The notes beneath the pieces were generated by a model. It was not told the DNA's origin. It searched no databases and saw only the letters and a list, made by a program, of their open reading frames with translations. The position numbers were made by a program, and so were the translations under genes. Below, piece after piece: positions 12,785-20,092 of a stretch of 64,000 nucleotides of DNA (positions within the stretch are counted from its first letter, which is position 1; each line of letters opens with the position of its first letter). The DNA comes from Loktanella sp. SALINAS62. Its GTDB lineage: Bacteria; Pseudomonadota; Alphaproteobacteria; Rhodobacterales; Rhodobacteraceae. Location of the stretch: assembly GCF_018263905.1 (NCBI RefSeq), contig NZ_JAAFZU010000055.1, positions 261,673-325,672 of the forward strand, given 5' to 3'.

Positions 12785-13045
12785 TCAGGACATCCCCAAC
12801 GCGGCCAGATACATTTCCAGCACGGCTTCTTCTTCGGCCAGATCGTCCTTGTCGCGTTTGCGCATGGCGACGATCTTGCGCAGGACTTTTACGTCATAGC
12901 CACGGCCCTTGGCTTCGGCCATGATTTCCTTTTGCCCGTCAGCGATGTCTTTTTTCTCGGCTTCTAGCCGTTCATACCGTTCGATGAACTGGCGCAGTTC
13001 CTGTCCTGCGACGTTTTCGTCGGGGGGGGTGGCGGTGTCGGACAT
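12785..13045 (-). CDS. gapR: GapR-family nucleoid protein (DUF2312)
   Basis: 86 residues and almost entirely helical. The DUF2312 signature is clear: LRQFIERYERLEAEKKDI, then AEAKGRGYDVKVLRKIV and a C-terminal EEEAVLEMYLAALG. In Caulobacter the GapR member forms oligomers around overtwisted DNA ahead of moving polymerases and helps chromosome replication; this role is known for the family and inferred here. The lysine/arginine-rich central part fits DNA contact. ATG at 13045 follows a CAGGAGAG ribosome-binding site; an upstream extension of 31 codons is open but has no such site. It is divergent from the 71-residue membrane protein gene. Confidence 0.88.
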   Translation of the reverse strand: MSDTATPPDENVAGQELRQFIERYERLEAEKKDIADGQKEIMAEAKGRGYDVKVLRKIVAMRKRDKDDLAEEEAVLEMYLAALGMS

Positions 13046-13154
13046 CGAAACTCTCCTGCGGGTGATTGCGGGCTGTCCTAGCGGTCCCGCCAAAACCTTG
13101 CAAGGTGCGCCGTGGCAAGGTAGCGGCATTGGCGGCAAATCAGAAAGGTGGACG

Positions 13155-13370
13155 ATGGCGACAATGATATGGATCGGGGCGCTGGTGTCCCTGCTGGGGC
13201 TGGGTGGTGTGGTCTATTCCATCGTCACCGTGGCCCGCGCCAAGCGCGCAAACCTGTCGGACGAGGCATTGCGTGCCAAGGTAGGCGCGATGATGCCCAT
13301 CAACCTTGGATCGTTCTTTGCGGCGATGCTGGGGTTGATGATGGTGCTGGTCGGCGTGCTGCTGGGCTAA
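13155..13370 (+). CDS. Small two-helix membrane protein
   Basis: 71 residues with two hydrophobic helices: residues 4-26 (MIWIGALVSLLGLGGVVYS) and about 51-70 (LGSFFAAMLGLMMVLVGVLL). A basic/acidic loop AKRANLSDEALRAKVG connects them. An AGAAAGG site lies about 8 nt before the ATG. The family is not recognised with certainty; small integral membrane proteins of this type are widespread in Rhodobacteraceae. Its stop shares four bases (CTAA, 13367-13370) with the stop of the convergent ArsR gene. Confidence 0.75.
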   Translation: MATMIWIGALVSLLGLGGVVYSIVTVARAKRANLSDEALRAKVGAMMPINLGSFFAAMLGLMMVLVGVLLG

Positions 13371-13651
13371 AGCCCCAGCGCGTCCAGAATTGTCACGATC
13401 CGGCTGTCGGACAGCGAATAAAAAATGATGCGTGCGTCGTCGTCGCTACGATCCGCCCGCACAAGCCCCGCGTTGCGCAACCGTTTCAGGTGGGACGATA
13501 TCAGCGCCTGCGCCTGACCCGCTGCGGACTGAAGCTGTCCAACCGTCAACGGCCCGTCACGTAGCGCGCACAGGATGGCCAGCCGCACCGGGTTGCCCAT
13601 GGCATTCAGGTGGTCTGCAGCGGCCGTCACTGGATCGGGCGGTGTTGTCAT
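13367..13651 (-). CDS. ArsR/SmtB-family transcriptional regulator
   Basis: 94-residue winged-helix DNA-binding protein. The helix-turn-helix reads LTVGQLQSAAGQAQALISS, followed by HLKRLRNAGLVRADRSDD and the wing strand ARIIFYSL, typical of ArsR. The N-terminus MGNPVRLAILCALRDGPL is also canonical. There is no CxC metal site in the recognition helix, so the signal is unlikely to be the classical As/Cd type. It is convergent with the small membrane protein gene and divergent from the DUF442 protein gene about 85 bp away, which is a possible target. Redox or sulfide sensing has been described for some family members, but I see no evidence for it here. Confidence 0.9.
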   Translation of the reverse strand: MTTPPDPVTAAADHLNAMGNPVRLAILCALRDGPLTVGQLQSAAGQAQALISSHLKRLRNAGLVRADRSDDDARIIFYSLSDSRIVTILDALGL

Positions 13652-13735
13652 AACCGAAAACTAGACGCGGTGCCCTGCAACCACCAGACCTGATCGCGCT
13701 GGACCAACGCGCCGACTGCGGCTAACACTCTGCCC

Positions 13736-14149
13736 ATGCAAATCAATCAGATCACCCCCGATTACGCCGCTTCTCCGCAGATCATGCCCGCCGACGCGGA
13801 CACGATCGCCGCGCAGGGCTTTACCATCGTCATCTGCAATCGTCCCGATGCCGAAGTGCCGCCAGCGCAACAATCCGACGCCGTACGCGCCGCAGTCGAA
13901 GCGGCGGGCATGACATTTGTGGACAACCCCGTCACCCATCAGGGGCTGAACATGGATATGGTCCACGCCCAGACCGCGGCAGCAGCACAGGGTAAGACAC
14001 TGGCCTATTGCGCGTCCGGTACGCGGTCCACGATTGTCTGGGCATTGGGTCAAGCGGGCAAAATGCCGGTCGATGACATCGTCGCTGCCGCCGCCAAGGC
14101 CGGCTACGACCTGAACGGCATGCGCAGTCAGTTGGAAACGCTGTCCTGA
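13736..14149 (+). CDS. TIGR01244/DUF442 sulfurtransferase or phosphatase-like protein
   Basis: 137 residues with the fold and motif order of the Blh/TIGR01244 family: an N-terminal INQITPDYAASPQI strand, then TIVICNRPDAE, and the P-loop-like active site LAYCASGTRST. The catalytic Cys of YCASGTRS is followed by Arg after four residues (CX4R), whereas classic tyrosine phosphatases have CX5R. In several genomes this domain is fused to or placed beside a sulfide-responsive ArsR regulator (BigR) and persulfide dioxygenase. An ArsR-type gene is divergent here, but no dioxygenase is present. The molecular function is not settled for the family. Confidence 0.8.
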   Translation: MQINQITPDYAASPQIMPADADTIAAQGFTIVICNRPDAEVPPAQQSDAVRAAVEAAGMTFVDNPVTHQGLNMDMVHAQTAAAAQGKTLAYCASGTRSTIVWALGQAGKMPVDDIVAAAAKAGYDLNGMRSQLETLS

Positions 14150-14152
14150 CCG

Positions 14153-15106
14153 CTATACGATCTGCGACACGTCTTTGATCGCGTGGCCGTCCTTGGTGAT
14201 GGCTTCGCGGTGCGGCAGGTCCTGCATCTGGCTGTCGTCAGGCCGTTCGATACGGACCGCGATCCGGCCAGCCATCTGACCCAGCCTGCCGCGGGCCACC
14301 AGCATTCCGCCCGGCGCTTCCAACCGGACAGCGCCAATGGTGCAGCCATGCAGTGGCAGGCAATCCCCGACCGCCATTTCGGTCAGGCGTGACAACGGCA
14401 CGGGCATCCGGTGCACGATGACATCCAGTGCCGCAGGCGCATTGTTGACCGCACGCTGCATCGCGATTTTCCATTGCGTTGCGTCCAATGCAGGTTGCGC
14501 TGTCGGTGCAGCAACGGAAACGGCGGGGTTGGGCAACACGATGGACAGGACCGGCCTGCGATCCGTCACCCGGTCATTCACCGTCAGCCCGATCACGCGA
14601 TACGATTGTTCGGTCAAGGCAAAGCCCACCGCACGCCGATCCGCCAGCCGCGCACCGACGTCACAGCCAGTGGACCAGCCGTCCAGTGCCGTGCCGACGG
14701 TGCTGCCATCCAGTTCCGAAATAACCCCCTGCAGAAACGGCAAAATCAGCGCCATGTCGGTATGTGTGATGGGACGCACCGCCGCGGGGGCGGCTGCGAC
14801 CTGCCCCGTGGTCAGCGTTTCGATCGCCACGGCAACAAGCTGTGCATCACAGGTCAGCAATCCCACCGTCACGCCGCCCCGGATCAAGTGCAGCATCAAC
14901 AGATCATCGGACAGGCCAGCCAGCACTGTGTCCAGATCACCGGTCCGTTCGGACACATCGTCGATATCCAGCACCAGTCCCAGACTGTTTTGCGCCACCT
15001 GTGTCACAGACCGTTTTACCGCGCGGGCGGCGGTCAGCGGCACATCGGGCGCATCCGCACCGGGCCGTTGTATCATGCGCTGCAACAGGCCCGTCATGCC
15101 GTCCAT
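14153..15106 (-). CDS. FliM/FliN (SpoA) C-terminal domain protein outside a flagellar locus
   Basis: 317 residues. The C-terminal region (about 220-295) fits a SpoA/FliN-like domain: LDVIVHRMPVPLSRLTEMAVGD, then LPLHGCTIGAVRLE and VARGRLGQMAGRIAVRI. The middle part (about 45-200) resembles the FliM core, with hydrophobic strands and LPFLQGVISELDG. The N-terminus lacks the acidic CheY-binding peptide of classical FliM. ATG at 15106 is chosen because GAGG lies 6 nt upstream; TTG at 15118 is the only earlier option. It follows the SSF-kinase gene on the same strand by 59 bp and ends three bases from the convergent DUF442 gene. No other flagellar or type III secretion gene is in the window. It may be a motor protein encoded away from the main cluster, or a regulator partner of the adjacent two-component genes. 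Confidence 0.72.
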   Translation of the reverse strand: MDGMTGLLQRMIQRPGADAPDVPLTAARAVKRSVTQVAQNSLGLVLDIDDVSERTGDLDTVLAGLSDDLLMLHLIRGGVTVGLLTCDAQLVAVAIETLTTGQVAAAPAAVRPITHTDMALILPFLQGVISELDGSTVGTALDGWSTGCDVGARLADRRAVGFALTEQSYRVIGLTVNDRVTDRRPVLSIVLPNPAVSVAAPTAQPALDATQWKIAMQRAVNNAPAALDVIVHRMPVPLSRLTEMAVGDCLPLHGCTIGAVRLEAPGGMLVARGRLGQMAGRIAVRIERPDDSQMQDLPHREAITKDGHAIKDVSQIV

Positions 15107-15165
15107 CCTTTGCCTCAACGCCCAACCTTAGGGCGCAAGGCATGAATCATGCGTAAATCACGGAC

Positions 15166-17850
15166 CTACTGCGCGGCCAACGCAAGCGGTGCAGGCAGGA
15201 CAACCCGAAAGGCAGCCCCGCCCTGCCCCGGCAAATACACGATCTCTCCGCCCAGACGGGTCATGATCTCGCGGCAAATGGCAAGACCCAGACCCGCCCC
15301 GCCAGCACGCGCCGCATCGGTCAGGCGCGAAAATTTCTCAAATATCACCTGGGCGTCGGCAGGCGCGATTCCGCTGCCGTTGTCGATGAAATCAACGATG
15401 GCGCCGGTTTTGGTTGTCCAGACCTTGATCGTCAGGACGGGCATATCGGCATCGCAATATTTCTTGGCGTTGGCGATCAGATTGATGAAAACTTGGCTAA
15501 GCCTGTCCAGATCGGTCGTCAGGGTGACGTCTTCTGCCACCGGGTCGCGCATGATCCGCAACTGATCCGGCCGGACGTCAGCCGATGCGATGGCCCGGTC
15601 GATCAGATCGCGCAGCCGTCCTGTCTGCTGGTGCAGCGTCACCTGCCCGTTTTCCAGCACAGCCAGATCCAGCAGATCGTCCAACAGCCGCGTCAGGCGT
15701 TGCGACTCAGCATTGATGATAGCGGCCATGCGCGCCGATTCCGGCCCTTTCATATCTTGCTGCATCAAGATTTCCGAAAACGACCGGATCGACGTCATCG
15801 GCGTGCGCAGCTCGTGACTGATCTGGGACAGGAACGCGTCTTTTTGAACTGACAGGGTCATCAGTTTGGCGTTTGCATCGCGCAGCGCGCGGGCCGTCTG
15901 TTCCTGTTCACGGCTTTTGGCTTCCAGCTTGCCGGAATATTCAAGGATCTGTGCGGTTTCATCCGCCAGTGCGAACAGATCGTCGACCGTGACGCTGACA
16001 CCTTGGGTCAATTGTCCGATCATGGCATGGGCGGTGGCGGCACCGACTGACCCGGACAATTCGCGTTCCAGCCGCGCCAGAAAGGCGGGCGAGACATCGG
16101 GCAGGAACCCTGTCTTGTTCTGTGCTGCGGCTTCGGCCTGAAACATCGCCTGCGCTTGACGTGGACCAAGAATGCGCTGCGACATGATCAGCAAATCCTC
16201 TGCCGTGGCGGCAGAGCGTGTCCACGCCTGCTGGCCGCCGGGCCCGTCAAAGATATTCACGAATTGCGCACCCTGCAGCCGTTCCAGCGGTGTCGGGAAC
16301 GACAGGACCGATCCCACGAAGAACAGCACAGTGTTGCCCAGCATCGACCACAGCAGACCGTGCAGGATCGGGTCCATCCCTGCGATCCCGAACAATGCCT
16401 CTGGTCGCAGCCAGACGATGCCATAGGGGCCATCCGCCATGACCTGCGCGGACAGGATCGCGTCAGGCCCGAAACTGGGCAGGAACAGCGTCCAGAACCA
16501 AAGTGTCGATCCCGACACCAGCCCAAGGATCGCGCCCGTCCGCGTCGCCCCCCGCCAAAAGATGCCGCCCAGCAACGCGGGCAGCACCTGCACCACCCCC
16601 GAAAAAGAGATCAGCCCGATGGCCGCCAATGCACCGCCGCCGCCCGACAGGCTGTAATACAGATAACCCAGCGCCAGAATGCCCACGATGGCCAACCGCC
16701 GCGTCAGCACCACGACGCCGCGCACATCGCCCGAAATCGCCGCCCGCGTCTGCGACTGGCTGCGCATCCAGACTGGCAAGACCACGTGATTCGACACCAT
16801 GGTTGACAGGGCGATCGTGGATACGATCACCATTGACGTGGCCGACGAAAAGCCGCCCAGAAACGACAGCAGCGCAAGACCGGTCTGACCTTCGGCCAAT
16901 GGCACTGTCAGCACGAACAGATCCGGATTTGACCCCGCTGGCATGATGCGCAACCCGACCACGGCGATGGGCACCACAAACAGGCTCATCAACGCGAGGT
17001 ATAGGGGAAAAGCCCAAGAGGCTGTTTTGAGGTGCCGTTCGTCCGCATTTTCAACAACCAGCACCTGAAACATCCGTGGCAGGCACAAAAAAGCCGCCGC
17101 AGACAAAAAGATCAGGGCCGACCAGCGTGTGCCGGATTGCGACCAATCCGCAACGGGCGAGGATTCGATGGCCTGCAACGTGTCGGCAATCCCGTCAGAC
17201 AGCCCCCAGACCACAAAGATCCCGACCGCCAGCAAGGCGATCAGCTTGACCACAGCTTCGACCGCGATGGCGATCACGACGCCATGCTGGCGTTCATTGG
17301 CATCGACGTGGCGCGTCCCGAACAGGATCGTAAAAATCGCCAACCCGACGGACACCAGTATCGCCGCCAGGCTAAGGTCCGGACTGTCCCAGTTCTGGCC
17401 GCTTGCCTGCGCAAAGACCTGAAAACTAAGCACGACCGACTGCAATTGCAGGGCGATATAAGGGGTTGATGCGATGATCGCCATGATGGTGACGATCATG
17501 CCAAGCGTCGTGGATTTACCAAACCGCGAAGAGATCAGATCGGCAATCGACGTGATCCGCTGCGCGCGTCCGATCCGCACCAGCCGCCGCAACACCAGCC
17601 ACCAGCCCACCATCACCAGCGACGGCCCCAAATAGATCGTGACATATTCCAGCCCCGACCGGGCGGCGTAGCCGACCGCGCCGTAAAACGTCCATGCCGT
17701 GCAGTAAATCGACAGTGACAGCGTATAGACCAGCGGCATACGCAGCCAGCCGCCCCGCCCGCGTTCCGCCTGTCGTTCCGCCAGTGCCGCGATGATGAAC
17801 AGGAACGCGACATAGAGCACGGCGGCAAAGACTAGCGCGTTGAACGACAT
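15166..17850 (-). CDS. Sodium:solute symporter-histidine kinase fusion (CbrA-like sensor)
   Basis: 894 residues. Residues 1 to about 500 are a multi-spanning SSF (SLC5) transporter-like domain; SLSIYCTAWTFYGAVGYAA and LSFLGGFSSATSMVIV are typical. A helical linker follows (about 565-660, STAC-like plus coiled coil EAKSREQEQTARALRDANAK). Then come a HisKA domain with ISHELRTPMTSIRSF (His679) and a HATPase_c domain with INLIANAKKY (N box), DNGSGIAP (G1) and GGAGLGLAICREI (G2). It should autophosphorylate and pass phosphate to a response regulator in answer to a transported or bound solute. The start overlaps the stop of the preceding small membrane protein gene by one base (TGATG). The response regulator gene is two genes upstream. 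The closest described design is Pseudomonas CbrA. Confidence 0.93.
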   Translation of the reverse strand: MSFNALVFAAVLYVAFLFIIAALAERQAERGRGGWLRMPLVYTLSLSIYCTAWTFYGAVGYAARSGLEYVTIYLGPSLVMVGWWLVLRRLVRIGRAQRITSIADLISSRFGKSTTLGMIVTIMAIIASTPYIALQLQSVVLSFQVFAQASGQNWDSPDLSLAAILVSVGLAIFTILFGTRHVDANERQHGVVIAIAVEAVVKLIALLAVGIFVVWGLSDGIADTLQAIESSPVADWSQSGTRWSALIFLSAAAFLCLPRMFQVLVVENADERHLKTASWAFPLYLALMSLFVVPIAVVGLRIMPAGSNPDLFVLTVPLAEGQTGLALLSFLGGFSSATSMVIVSTIALSTMVSNHVVLPVWMRSQSQTRAAISGDVRGVVVLTRRLAIVGILALGYLYYSLSGGGGALAAIGLISFSGVVQVLPALLGGIFWRGATRTGAILGLVSGSTLWFWTLFLPSFGPDAILSAQVMADGPYGIVWLRPEALFGIAGMDPILHGLLWSMLGNTVLFFVGSVLSFPTPLERLQGAQFVNIFDGPGGQQAWTRSAATAEDLLIMSQRILGPRQAQAMFQAEAAAQNKTGFLPDVSPAFLARLERELSGSVGAATAHAMIGQLTQGVSVTVDDLFALADETAQILEYSGKLEAKSREQEQTARALRDANAKLMTLSVQKDAFLSQISHELRTPMTSIRSFSEILMQQDMKGPESARMAAIINAESQRLTRLLDDLLDLAVLENGQVTLHQQTGRLRDLIDRAIASADVRPDQLRIMRDPVAEDVTLTTDLDRLSQVFINLIANAKKYCDADMPVLTIKVWTTKTGAIVDFIDNGSGIAPADAQVIFEKFSRLTDAARAGGAGLGLAICREIMTRLGGEIVYLPGQGGAAFRVVLPAPLALAAQ

Positions 17851-18146
17851 CAGCCGCGCGGCTCTTCAGGGGGGGATGCGGCATCGTCCGTTGTGTCGAT
17901 CCGGCGCGCCATGATGGCGGCACACAGGATCAGAAAAGTCCAGACCACGAAAATATAGACGATGGTTCCCGCAAGCCCGCCCGAACCTTCGCGCGTCCAC
18001 ATCAGCGGGACCAGCCACAACACCAACCCCAGGATCGGAAGAACCCGCCCCACATCGCGGAGTCTGCGTTGCCGATAGCGTTCGCGCGCCAGAAAAAGCC
18101 CACCGCCGCCGGTGCGTGGTGTCTGCGGATCATGCGGGACCGTCAT
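17850..18146 (-). CDS. Small membrane protein coupled to the SSF-kinase (CbrX-like position)
   Basis: 98 residues. A basic, arginine-rich N-terminal half (ARERYRQRRLRDVG) is followed by two membrane helices: about 34-50 (LPILGLVLWLVPLMW) and 60-80 (GTIVYIFVVWTFLILCAAIM). The C-terminus is polar. The ATG overlaps the response-regulator stop (ATGA, 18143-18146), and its own stop overlaps the kinase start. It is therefore translated as part of a tightly coupled unit. In Pseudomonas a small gene (cbrX) occupies the same place before cbrA, and some SSF permeases have a small accessory subunit. I infer an accessory or assembly role for the kinase; no domain is recognised. Confidence 0.8.
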   Translation of the reverse strand: MTVPHDPQTPRTGGGGLFLARERYRQRRLRDVGRVLPILGLVLWLVPLMWTREGSGGLAGTIVYIFVVWTFLILCAAIMARRIDTTDDAASPPEEPRG

Positions 18147-18511
18147 GATCCGATCAGTGCACGGACCTGCGCACAGACCTCTTCGTTGGCAAAGGGTTTG
18201 GTCATGAACCGGTCAACGCCCAGTTCCTCTGCCAGCGCCTTGTCCTTGTTTTGACCACGCGCCGTCAACATCATGACCGGCAGGTCGCGGGTCGTCGGAT
18301 CTGCACGCAAATCACGCAGGATATCGAACCCCGACCGTCCCGGCAGCATGACATCCAGAATGATCATGTCAGGCCGCTGGCCACGGATCTTGTCCATCGC
18401 GGTCGTGCCATCCTCGTGGGTGTGGACGGTAAAACCGTCCCGGCTGAGGATAAAGCTCAGGGCTTCGATGATGTTGGCTTCGTCTTCGATCAGCAAGACG
18501 CGTTTGGCCAT
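18143..18511 (-). CDS. Single-domain response regulator (CheY-like receiver)
   Basis: 122 residues, a receiver domain and nothing else. The acidic pocket is Glu9-Asp10-Glu11 (LLIEDEANII), the phosphoacceptor is Asp53 (ILDVMLPG), Thr83 lies in MLTARG and Lys105 in MTKPFA. Length and ending (CAQVRALIGS) leave no room for a DNA-binding or enzymatic output. It must act by protein contact or as a phosphate relay. ATG at 18511 is chosen because the GGGGGGA run sits about 7 nt upstream; the ATG at 18517 would be too close. It is the first of the coupled genes leading to the SSF-histidine kinase, its probable phosphodonor. Confidence 0.93.
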   Translation of the reverse strand: MAKRVLLIEDEANIIEALSFILSRDGFTVHTHEDGTTAMDKIRGQRPDMIILDVMLPGRSGFDILRDLRADPTTRDLPVMMLTARGQNKDKALAEELGVDRFMTKPFANEEVCAQVRALIGS

Positions 18512-18601
18512 CAGCATTCCCCCCGCTTTGCTTGGCTTGGTACGGACGACGCCCTCCCCGACGTGGTCCACGGCGCACTATTGTCCGCCCCGCGCATCAT
18601 G

Positions 18602-19894
18602 TCAAAGGGATGCGACATTCCCGACAGCAAGGACAGGCATCGCCGGTTCGCGCCGCGCCGGGCAATCTGACCGCGCACAGATGCGGCAAGCCACGCCCAC
18701 AGGGATCGTTTGCGGGCCAGATGGCGCATTGATTGTCCGCACCAGCATGGTTGCACAGACAAGCGGCGGCAGATGCGGGCCATGCGGATGCGCCACAGGC
18801 ACCGCGATGGCGTGGCAAACCAGATGTGCGGCATTCTGACCCGGCAGCACGACGGCCGCAGTGATCGGACGTCCGGGCTGACCAAGCGCTGTGTAAATCG
18901 GCCAAAGCGGACAATCCCCGCCACGGGTCAGATCAAAGCCAAACACCTGCTTCAGCAGCAAAACCGCGCCGGCAGCGTCAATTTCCATCAATCCGTGGTC
19001 GGGATCATGGCTTGTCGGTGGCACGCTGGCCAGCCGCCGAAAGATACGGTCAAGCGGCTGGCGTGTCTGACTGGCCAATACCATCGGGTCATGATCCGCC
19101 GCGCGTGCGGCCTGCAGGAAATCATCCAGCGGCAAGGCCTGCGCATCATCAGCGTATCGTGCATCATACTGCGTCACCAGCGCCGCTACCGCCGGGCGGG
19201 TCACCGGTGCGGGTGCCGGTGCGGGGTGTGTTTCCAGATGCGGGCGATGAAATCCGGTGGTGGCAAGGATCGCCTCGCGGTCTTCCAGCGGCGACAAAAG
19301 CGTGCGCTCTGCATCATCAGGTGCGTCCAGATATGCGACAAGTGCGCGACTGGTATCCGCCAATTTGCGCGCGTCGCTGTGAATGTTGCTGTGAAACCGG
19401 GCTTGCCAATCGGCGTCGATCTTGCTGTCACCCGTCAGGATCGCCGCCGTAGACTGAATGGCAGTCACCGCAGAAATGACACCGTGAAGCGCCTTTGCCA
19501 GATCGGGGTCATAGGTCAGACGGTCGGTCATCATCTGCAACCGATCCTCGAGCGTGCGGATTTCCAGCGCCTGCGCCGTGATCAGACCGGCCCAGCCTGG
19601 AAACCGGGCGACCAGATCCTCTGTCTGCACCGTTTCGGTGGCGATGGTGGACAACCGATCCGACGCGGCGCGTAAACGATCAACCAGCGTGGGATCGGCT
19701 GGCCGTTCCAAAAGCCCGATGTCGACGGCAAGCGTCGCCGCGATGCGCCGCAGCAATGCCGCCCCCGCCGGGCGTTTGCCATGTTCGATCAGATTAAGGT
19801 AACTGGCAGAGATATCGACCGCGCGCGCCAGATCGCGCTGGGCCAAACCCGCATCCATGCGTCGCGCCCTGATGCGTTCGCCGGTTCTGTTCAT
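18602..19894 (-). CDS. XRE-type regulator with C-terminal DUF2083 (ScfR-like) and a HisKA-like middle segment
   Basis: 430 residues. The N-terminal HTH (1-60) carries LAQRDLARAVDISASYLNLIEHGKR. The C-terminal part (about 250-425) matches the DUF2083 region of short-chain fatty acyl-CoA regulators: CPLWPIYTALGQPGR, and VACRICARSDCPARREP with Cys403, Cys406 and Cys411. Members such as RamB and PccR have an IrrE-like domain between these parts; here no HExxH or similar appears. Instead residues 131-190 read like a histidine kinase H-box, LHGVISAVTAIQSTAAIL (His137), followed by a second helix ending LVAYLD. No ATPase domain follows. The gene is divergent from the ABC importer, with two TTTACAAA boxes in between, and about 90 bp upstream of the response regulator on the same strand. 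Acyl-CoA sensing is inferred from the family only. Confidence 0.8.
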   Translation of the reverse strand: MNRTGERIRARRMDAGLAQRDLARAVDISASYLNLIEHGKRPAGAALLRRIAATLAVDIGLLERPADPTLVDRLRAASDRLSTIATETVQTEDLVARFPGWAGLITAQALEIRTLEDRLQMMTDRLTYDPDLAKALHGVISAVTAIQSTAAILTGDSKIDADWQARFHSNIHSDARKLADTSRALVAYLDAPDDAERTLLSPLEDREAILATTGFHRPHLETHPAPAPAPVTRPAVAALVTQYDARYADDAQALPLDDFLQAARAADHDPMVLASQTRQPLDRIFRRLASVPPTSHDPDHGLMEIDAAGAVLLLKQVFGFDLTRGGDCPLWPIYTALGQPGRPITAAVVLPGQNAAHLVCHAIAVPVAHPHGPHLPPLVCATMLVRTINAPSGPQTIPVGVACRICARSDCPARREPAMPVLAVGNVASL

Positions 19895-19927
19895 CGGCCC
19901 CCCTTAGCGCGTTGATCCGGAAACTGA

Positions 19928-19967
19928 TTTACAAAACCACCAACGCATTCGTCTATTAATTTACAAA
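19928..19967. promoter_or_regulatory. Two TTTACAAA boxes in the divergent regulator/ABC-importer region
   Basis: TTTACAAA occurs at 19928-19935 and again at 19960-19967, with identical orientation and 32 bp between starts, about three helical turns. The boxes lie 34 and 66 bp upstream of the HTH-DUF2083 gene start and 126-165 bp upstream of the substrate-binding protein gene. The ScfR-family regulator PccR is known to bind paired TTTGCAAA boxes, so these near-identical boxes are good candidates for the operator of the neighbouring regulator. The spacing differs from the published pair, and binding is inferred. Confidence 0.5.
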
Positions 19968-20092
19968 TTCAATGCGCCGTGGCAAGCGATTGTTGTTTGA
20001 CGCAAGGTTGCCCTGCATCCTTTGGCCAGCACGACCAATGTGCAGTTGCCCGGACGGGAGGGTCCGGCCAGCGTTTCAACGGGAGGATTACC

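Noticed and set aside
7759-12899. Long plus-strand open frames (7759-9957 and 11190-12899) opposite the hydantoinase and dehydrogenase genes
   Set aside because: They are antisense to genes with clear family motifs, lack family signatures themselves, and reflect the high third-position GC of the real genes.
13736-14149. Classical tyrosine phosphatase in the DUF442 gene
   Set aside because: The loop reads CASGTR (CX4R) rather than HCX5R, so a phosphatase name is not justified.
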